Assembly: GCA_025363715.1 (NCBI GenBank)
Contig: JANYLR010000026.1
Location: forward strand, 1 to 33,745
Source: Holophagaceae bacterium
Lineage (GTDB): Bacteria > Acidobacteriota > Holophagae > Holophagales > Holophagaceae
Direction: 5' to 3'
DNA length: 33,745 nt
Under the pieces are notes generated by a model. The model did not search any database. It was given only the letters and a program-made list of their open reading frames with translations, and was not told where the DNA came from. Below are positions 29,197 to 33,745 of the stretch, in pieces (position 1 is the stretch's first letter; each line of letters starts with the position of its first letter). A program made the translations under genes and the position numbers.

Positions 29197-31329
29197 TCAA
29201 ATGTCCGGATCCAGGGGCCCCAGTTTCTGGGTCATGGCACCCACACCGCTGGCCAGCAGGGTGTGCTCGTAGATGCGGAGCTGGCTGCGCAGGGGCGGAT
29301 CCTGCGGGTCCAGGCCGCGGCGAAGTACCTCGCCCTCGGTCCCCAGGACCCGGCCCTTCAGGGTGTCATGCAGCTGCAGCTCGACCATTTCCATGACCTG
29401 GGCGGCGAGGAGGGGATCCACCAGAGGGAAGGCCAGCTCCACGCGCCGGTCGAGGTTGCGGGGCATGAGGTCCGCGCTGGATAGCAGGGTTTCGGGCTGG
29501 CCATCGTTGGCGAAGTGGTAGATCCGGGCATGTTCGAGGAACCGGTCGAGGATGGAGAGGGCGCGGATGTTCTCGGACAGGCCGGGCACACCGGGCCGCA
29601 GGCAGCAGGTGCCCCGCACCACCAGGTCCACCTTCACACCCTCGCGGCTGGCCTCGTAAAGCATCTGGATGAGCTGGGGGTCCACCAGGGCGTTCATCTT
29701 GAGCACCATGCGGGCCGGGCGGCCCGTGCGGGCGTGATCGATCTCCCGCTGGATGCGTGCTTTCAGAGCTTTCTTCATGTGCTGCGGGGCCAGGAGGATC
29801 CGGTGGAATCGCGGCGGCCGGGTGTAGCCCGTGAGCATGTTGAAGAGGTTCGACAGGTCCTCGCCGAATTCGGGCCGAGCCGTGAGCAGGCCGATGTCCG
29901 AATAGAGGCGGCTGGTGCGCTCGTTGTAGTTGCCGGTGCCCAGGTGGCAGTAGCGTTTGATGCCAGCGGCCTCCTGGCGGACCACGAGGCAGGCCTTGCA
30001 GTGGATCTTGTGGTTGGGCAGGCCGTAGACCACATGGATGCCCGTTTTCTCAAGACGGCGCGCCCAGGCGATATTGGCGGCCTCGTCGAACCGGGCCCGC
30101 AGCTCCACGATGGCGGCCACTTGTTTGCCCCGCTCGGCGGCTCGCTCCAGGGCCGCGGCCACCGGGCTGTTCGCGGTGACGCGGTAGAGGGTCATCTTGA
30201 TGGCGAGGACCTTGGGATCCTCCGCCGCCTCGCGCACAAAGCGAACCACGCTGTCGTCGAAGCTCTGGTAGGGATGGTTCAACAGAATGTCGTTCTTGGC
30301 GATGGCGTCGAAAATGCTTCCGGCTTGATCGAGCTGGGGCACGGGCAGGGGCGGCAGCGGACTGTCCTTGAGCTGCGGCAGATCCAGCTGCCCGTAGAGC
30401 TGCATGAGATCGGAGAAGGCCGTGAGACCTGAGCAGGGATAGAGGTCCTCGGGGCTTAGCTCCATTTCCTCGATGAGCAGGTCCAGCACCTTGGTGGAGA
30501 GTCCGTGCTCGAACTGGAGGCGCACCACGGCGCCGCGGCGGCGGTCGCGGAGGCCTTCTTCTACCGTCTTGAGCAGGTCTTCGGAAGGATCCTCTTCCAC
30601 CGGCAGATCGGAATCGCGGGTGACGCGGATGGCGTGGCAGCTCTTGACGGTGTAGCCCAGGAAGAGCCGCGACAGGTGGTGCCGGACCACGTCCTCGAGC
30701 ATGACGAAGGCGTGGGCGCCGGTGGCCGAGGGCACCCGCAGGAAGCGCGAGGCCAGGCCCGTGGGCACATGGATGAAGGACAGCTCCGAGGCGGGGAGGT
30801 CACCATCCAACAAATCCTCGTCGGGCTCCAGCTCCACCACCAGCACCAGGGCCCGGTTGCCCAGGCGGGGGAAGGGATGGCCCGTATCCACAGCCAGCGG
30901 GGTGATCAGGGGCAGCAGGCTGCGCTCGAAGTAGTCCAGGGCGAAGGCAGCCTGGGCTTCATCCAGGGCCTTCGGATCCAGGATGACCACGCCCGCCGCC
31001 TCCAGCTGGGGCTCGAGGATGGCGTGGAAGAGCTCGTGCTGCCGGGCGGAATACGTGTGAATGCGGGAGGACACCCGCTCCAGCAGCTGGCGGGGGGTCA
31101 GGCCATCCGGTCCGGGCTGGGTGATGCCCGCATCGATCTGCCGCCAGATGCCCGCCACCCGCACCATGAAGAATTCGTCCCAATTGCTGGATACGATGCT
31201 GAGGAACTTCACCCGCTCCAGAAGGGGCACGGTGGGATCCTCGGATTCCTCCATCACCCGGGCATTGAAATCCAGCCAGCTCAACTCACGGTTGAGCAGC
31301 TCCTCGGGGCGGGGAATGGGATGAAACAC
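29197..31329 (-). CDS. ppk1: Polyphosphate kinase 1
   Basis: The 710-residue enzyme reversibly makes polyphosphate from ATP. The N-terminal domain starts with the classic LLNRELSWLDFNARVMEE. The catalytic half contains YRVTANSPVAAALERAAERGKQVAAIVELRARFDE, LPNHKIHCKACLVV with the autophosphorylated His in the IHCK context, CHLGTGNYNERTSRLYSDIGLLT, and the second His-region equivalent RGTCCLRPGVPGLSENI. Length and motifs are normal. The start is GTG with GAGAGG 7 nt upstream. No exopolyphosphatase or phosphate-transport genes are nearby. Confidence 0.96.
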   Translation of the reverse strand: MFHPIPRPEELLNRELSWLDFNARVMEESEDPTVPLLERVKFLSIVSSNWDEFFMVRVAGIWRQIDAGITQPGPDGLTPRQLLERVSSRIHTYSARQHELFHAILEPQLEAAGVVILDPKALDEAQAAFALDYFERSLLPLITPLAVDTGHPFPRLGNRALVLVVELEPDEDLLDGDLPASELSFIHVPTGLASRFLRVPSATGAHAFVMLEDVVRHHLSRLFLGYTVKSCHAIRVTRDSDLPVEEDPSEDLLKTVEEGLRDRRRGAVVRLQFEHGLSTKVLDLLIEEMELSPEDLYPCSGLTAFSDLMQLYGQLDLPQLKDSPLPPLPVPQLDQAGSIFDAIAKNDILLNHPYQSFDDSVVRFVREAAEDPKVLAIKMTLYRVTANSPVAAALERAAERGKQVAAIVELRARFDEAANIAWARRLEKTGIHVVYGLPNHKIHCKACLVVRQEAAGIKRYCHLGTGNYNERTSRLYSDIGLLTARPEFGEDLSNLFNMLTGYTRPPRFHRILLAPQHMKKALKARIQREIDHARTGRPARMVLKMNALVDPQLIQMLYEASREGVKVDLVVRGTCCLRPGVPGLSENIRALSILDRFLEHARIYHFANDGQPETLLSSADLMPRNLDRRVELAFPLVDPLLAAQVMEMVELQLHDTLKGRVLGTEGEVLRRGLDPQDPPLRSQLRIYEHTLLASGVGAMTQKLGPLDPDI

Positions 31330-31505
31330 GGGAGAGCCTCTCGGTCCGGATCTTAGCGCCTGGATGTAACAGACTGATGGTACAGGCGATGGATTGTCCT
31401 TCCCAGAGAACTTCCTTGGTTTTCAAGGGCTTTTCGGGCAGAATCGATGGTTCGGCCCTCCATAGGGAGGCTCGAACGGTCCGCCCGGACCCATCCCAAC
31501 GAGAG

Positions 31506-31522
31506 GGCAGCAACTGGCTGCC
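31506..31522 (+). promoter_or_regulatory. Hairpin in the rplY leader, next to the ribosome site
   Basis: GGCAGC-AACTG-GCTGCC forms a 6-bp stem ending 3 nt before the TAGGAGG of rplY. It may tune initiation or mimic the 5S rRNA target of L25; this is only a positional inference. The rest of the 208-bp gap to ppk1 shows no gene. Confidence 0.3.
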
Positions 31523-31537
31523 AGGTAGGAGGAACCC

Positions 31538-32182
31538 ATGTCCCAGGAAGTCCTGATCGTTCCCAAGCGCGAGACCTTCGGCAAGGCCGCCATCCGCGAC
31601 CTCAAGAAGAGCGGCATGATCCCCGCCGTGGTCTACGGCCTGAAGGAACCCCCCGTCGCCATCGCCATCAGCCCCAAGGCCGTGGCCCGCGTGCTAGCCA
31701 GCGAGACCGGCCTGAATTCGGTGGTTTTCCTCCAGCGCGAAGGCACCGACATCAAGCGCCACGTCATCATCAAGGACGTGCAGCGCGACCCCATCACCAG
31801 TCGCCTGCGCCATGTCGATTTCATGCGGGTGGACATGGCCCTCAAGGTGCGCGTGAAGGTGCCCGTGCGCCTCGTCGGCACCTCCATTGGTGTGAAGGCC
31901 ATGGGCGGCGTGCTCGATTTCGCCCACCGCGAGATCGAGATCGAATGCCTGCCCAGCATCATCCCCGCCCACATCGATGTGGACATCACCAACCTGTCCG
32001 TGGGTGACAGCGTCCGCTTCGAGCAGATCGCCCTCGGCGCCAACATCGTGATCACAGGCGATGCCCACCAGGTGGTCTGTTCCGTCCACGGCAAGGCTGC
32101 CGAGGAGGAAGTCGCCGCCCCGGTGGCCGCCGCCGTCGAGCCCGAGGTGGCCAAGAAGGGAAAGAAAGACGAGAAGAAGTAG
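31538..32182 (+). CDS. rplY: 50S ribosomal protein L25 (TL5/CTC long form)
   Basis: The 214-residue protein binds 5S rRNA. The N-terminal L25 domain (LIVPKRETFGKAAIRDLKKSGMIPAVVYG, then FLQREGTDIKRHVIIKDVQRDPITSRLRHVDFMRV) is followed by the TL5/CTC beta domain (VKVPVRLVGTSIGVKAMGGVLDFAHREIEIECLPSIIPAHIDVDI). The tail is alanine/valine-rich and then Lys-rich. The ATG follows a strong TAGGAGG. It is followed by a repeat block and pth, the common rplY-pth order. Confidence 0.96.
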   Translation: MSQEVLIVPKRETFGKAAIRDLKKSGMIPAVVYGLKEPPVAIAISPKAVARVLASETGLNSVVFLQREGTDIKRHVIIKDVQRDPITSRLRHVDFMRVDMALKVRVKVPVRLVGTSIGVKAMGGVLDFAHREIEIECLPSIIPAHIDVDITNLSVGDSVRFEQIALGANIVITGDAHQVVCSVHGKAAEEEVAAPVAAAVEPEVAKKGKKDEKK

Positions 32183-32187
32183 TTTTA

Positions 32188-32310
32188 GGCCTCAGGCTTC
32201 AGGCTTCAGTGCGGGCGCCTTGCGGCGCCCGCTGCTTGTACTGAAAACTGAGGCATGGACCCAAATGGCCTGCCCTGAAGCCTGGCGCCTGAAGCCTGAA
32301 GCCCGAGGAC
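32188..32310. repeat. 123-bp inverted-repeat block between rplY and pth
   Basis: The 22-bp left end (32188-32209), built from the repeated word CAGGCTTCAGG, pairs with the right end (32289-32310) at 20 of 22 positions. Inside is a perfect GCGGGCGCC-TTGC-GGCGCCCGC hairpin (32211-32232), enclosed by TTCAGT/ACTGAA, and another CCTGAAGCCTGG copy near 32274. The hairpin could end rplY transcription, but no T-run follows. The right end supplies the GAGG upstream of pth. Confidence 0.7.
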
Positions 32311-32318
32311 TGAACGAC

Positions 32319-32906
32319 ATGTGGACCCTCGTACCCCTCGGAAACCCAGGCCCTGAATACCAGGACACCCGCCACAATCTGGGCCGCCTCCTCCTCCAAC
32401 GTTGGATGGCGGATCGCAACCTCGCGCCCACACCCAAGAAGCGCCTGCCCTCCGGCGTGCTCTACCCTCTGTCGGCGCACCTCCAGGCCCTGGTGCCCCG
32501 CGGCTATATGAACCTTTCCGGCGAGGCCTGCGCCCACGCCGCCGCCGCGGGCATCTACCCCCGCCAACTGGTGCTCCTCCACGATGACAAGGACCTGCCC
32601 CTGGGGACCGGCCGCTTCCGGCTGACCGGCTCCGACGGTGGGCACAATGGCCTGCGCTCCGTCTTCGAGCTGCTGGGCACCCAGGATATCGCCCGCCTCC
32701 GCCTGGGCATCGGCCCCTTCGAGCGACCCCTGGCGAACTTCGTGCTGGACCCCTGGACCGAACCCGAATGGGAACGCCTCGACGCCCTGGACGCGCCGTT
32801 CGCACGATTCCTGGAGCTCTTGGCGGAGACCAAGGACCTGGGCACCCTGGGGAACCTCGTGAATCCCGCGGAGTTCTGGGGGGAGCTGCCCAGGACTTCC
32901 CCTTGA
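32319..32906 (+). CDS. pth: Peptidyl-tRNA hydrolase
   Basis: The 195-residue enzyme frees tRNA from stalled peptidyl-tRNA. Key residues are visible: LGNPGPEYQDTRHNLG (Asn and the catalytic His near residue 19), RGYMNLSG, HDDKDLPLG (catalytic Asp) and SDGGHNGLRS. The start ATG 32319 has only a distant GAGG, supplied by the end of the upstream repeat block. Family order with rplY upstream and rpsF downstream supports the call. Confidence 0.95.
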   Translation: MWTLVPLGNPGPEYQDTRHNLGRLLLQRWMADRNLAPTPKKRLPSGVLYPLSAHLQALVPRGYMNLSGEACAHAAAAGIYPRQLVLLHDDKDLPLGTGRFRLTGSDGGHNGLRSVFELLGTQDIARLRLGIGPFERPLANFVLDPWTEPEWERLDALDAPFARFLELLAETKDLGTLGNLVNPAEFWGELPRTSP

Positions 32907-33011
32907 TCTTCAAGCCTTTCCGCGTGAAACTGTTCCTTCGCGTCCTCCGCTGGAGGGCTCTTCCTTGCTCCCTGGAAACCGAAGGGGGCTTCACATCCAC
33001 AAGGAGGACAG

Positions 33012-33401
33012 ATGCGTCGCTACGAGACCATCTTCATCGCCTCCCCCACGCTGACCGACGAGCAGAGCGATGAGCTCGTCAAGCAGTTCGAGGGGATCAT
33101 TGCCGAGCAGGGTGGCGAACTGCTCAAGACCGACAAGTGGGGCCGCAAGAAGCTGGCCTACGAAATCCAGAAGTTCAGCGAGGGCTACTACACGCTCTTC
33201 GAGATGAACGCGGGCCCCAACCTCATCGCCGAGCTGGAGCGCCGCTTCCGCAACCACGATTCGGTCATCAAGTACCTGAGCATCCGCATGGACGAGGCCG
33301 AAAAGGCCGCCGGGCGCACCAAGCAGCGCATCGAGCGCGAAGCTAAACGCAAGGCCCAGGCCGGGATCAAGGAACGTTCCGCTGAAGAGGTGATGGGATG
33401 A
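33012..33401 (+). CDS. rpsF: 30S ribosomal protein S6
   Basis: The 129-residue protein starts [30 protein letters not shown] and contains [28 protein letters not shown], the S6 fold that binds 16S rRNA with S18. The C-terminal extension is charged ([19 protein letters not shown]). A strong AAGGAGGA precedes the ATG. Its stop overlaps the rpsR start (ATGA at 33398-33401), so S6 and S18 are made in coupled fashion. Confidence 0.97.
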   Translation: MRRYETIFIASPTLTDEQSDELVKQFEGIIAEQGGELLKTDKWGRKKLAYEIQKFSEGYYTLFEMNAGPNLIAELERRFRNHDSVIKYLSIRMDEAEKAAGRTKQRIEREAKRKAQAGIKERSAEEVMG

Positions 33402-33664
33402 AGCGCCGCGCCGATGCCAAGAAGGGCAAGCCCAAGAAGAAGAAGGCTTTTGGGGGACGACGCGCCAAGTTCTGCAAGTTCTGCGTCGAGAAATCCCTCA
33501 TGATCGACTACAAGGACGTGAAGACCCTCCAGGCCTTCACCCCCGAGCGCGGCAAAGTGCTGCCCCGCCGCACCAGTGGCGTGTGCGCCGTTCACCAGCG
33601 CGAGCTCGTGGAAGCCATCAAGCGCGCCCGCAACATCGCTCTGCTGCCATTTGCCGCGGATTGA
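33398..33664 (+). CDS. rpsR: 30S ribosomal protein S18
   Basis: The 88-residue protein contains [61 protein letters not shown], the full S18 core. It keeps the CxxC plus later Cys and His, the zinc-binding C+ form. It partners S6 on the 30S platform. A strong intrinsic terminator follows 22 bp later, so ssb or rplI, often next in line, are not in this transcript. Confidence 0.97.
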   Translation: MKRRADAKKGKPKKKKAFGGRRAKFCKFCVEKSLMIDYKDVKTLQAFTPERGKVLPRRTSGVCAVHQRELVEAIKRARNIALLPFAAD

Positions 33665-33686
33665 TCCCTAGCGCTGGTTCACTTTC

Positions 33687-33713
33687 AAAGGGGGGCCATC
33701 CGGCCCCCCTTTT
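33687..33713 (+). terminator. Intrinsic terminator after rpsF-rpsR
   Basis: AAAGGGGGGCC (33687-33697) pairs perfectly with GGCCCCCCTTT (33702-33712) around an ATCC loop, followed by TTTT. This is the clearest rho-independent terminator in the window. Confidence 0.9.
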
Positions 33714-33745
33714 GCAATTGCCCGAGCTGGATTCAGTCGAGGAAA

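Noticed and set aside
28044..29396. 450-residue plus-strand frame opposite apbC and the start of the ppk1 gap
   Set aside because: It is antisense to apbC, with His/Asp/Gln-rich mirror composition typical of shadows in high-GC DNA.

Overview
The window is high-GC DNA with densely packed genes, many Shine-Dalgarno motifs and several GTG/TTG starts. The gene set suggests a Gram-negative, outer-membrane bacterium: a FadL-type porin, L25 in its long TL5/CTC form, and polyphosphate kinase. It also has isocitrate lyase beside a RamB/PrpR-type regulator, an ECF sigma factor, and rubrerythrin/Dps/SOD. My best guess is Acidobacteriota, class Holophagae (Geothrix/Holophaga-like). This is an inference from the overall look of the proteins; there is no rRNA gene here to settle it. 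No tRNA, rRNA, CRISPR array, transposase or phage gene was seen.

Layout. 153-5297 (minus strand): RlmB and a FadL-like porin, a small two-helix membrane protein coupled to a Cys-rich PAS histidine kinase, a TauE/SafE permease, and ribosome recycling factor. 5398-9151: an exported alpha/beta hydrolase, then isocitrate lyase divergent from its probable regulator across a palindrome-rich promoter region. 9152-10747: an acyltransferase-3 membrane protein flanked by non-coding DNA whose two sides share an exact 19-bp direct repeat. 10748-15734: purM, an Ala/Pro-rich unknown, folE, a small STAS-like protein, two flavin oxidoreductases, a DUF3185-like membrane protein, a UPF0178 protein and a 58-residue charged protein. 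15912-18095: rubrerythrin, a DUF3501-like protein, Dps and Fe/Mn superoxide dismutase, which form an oxidative-stress island. 18207-21532: a DUF2461 protein, then an exported metallophosphoesterase, a Tat-exported Rieske protein and an ECF sigma factor fused to a membrane helix and an RskA-like anti-sigma domain.

21514-26295 (minus strand) holds the most distinctive block. A prephenate dehydrogenase-chorismate mutase fusion, in the reverse order of E. coli TyrA, lies downstream of an arsenic cluster. The cluster contains a redox-dead AhpD-like protein with a seven-Cys tail, an ArsN-like acetyltransferase, ArsR, ArsM, an ArsP-like permease and a small CxxC thioredoxin-like protein. arsM carries an in-frame insert made of two 38-bp palindromic repeats. 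The two copies differ only at two positions that pair with each other in the predicted stem. A 12-bp piece of the same repeat occurs in a hairpin-rich gap at 18097-18190.

26424-33664: a TrkA-type K+ channel, a PaaI-like thioesterase, an ApbC/Mrp carrier, ppk1, rplY, pth, rpsF and rpsR, ending in a strong intrinsic terminator. Two MITE-like inverted-repeat blocks (29066-29178 and 32188-32310) sit in the gaps of this segment.
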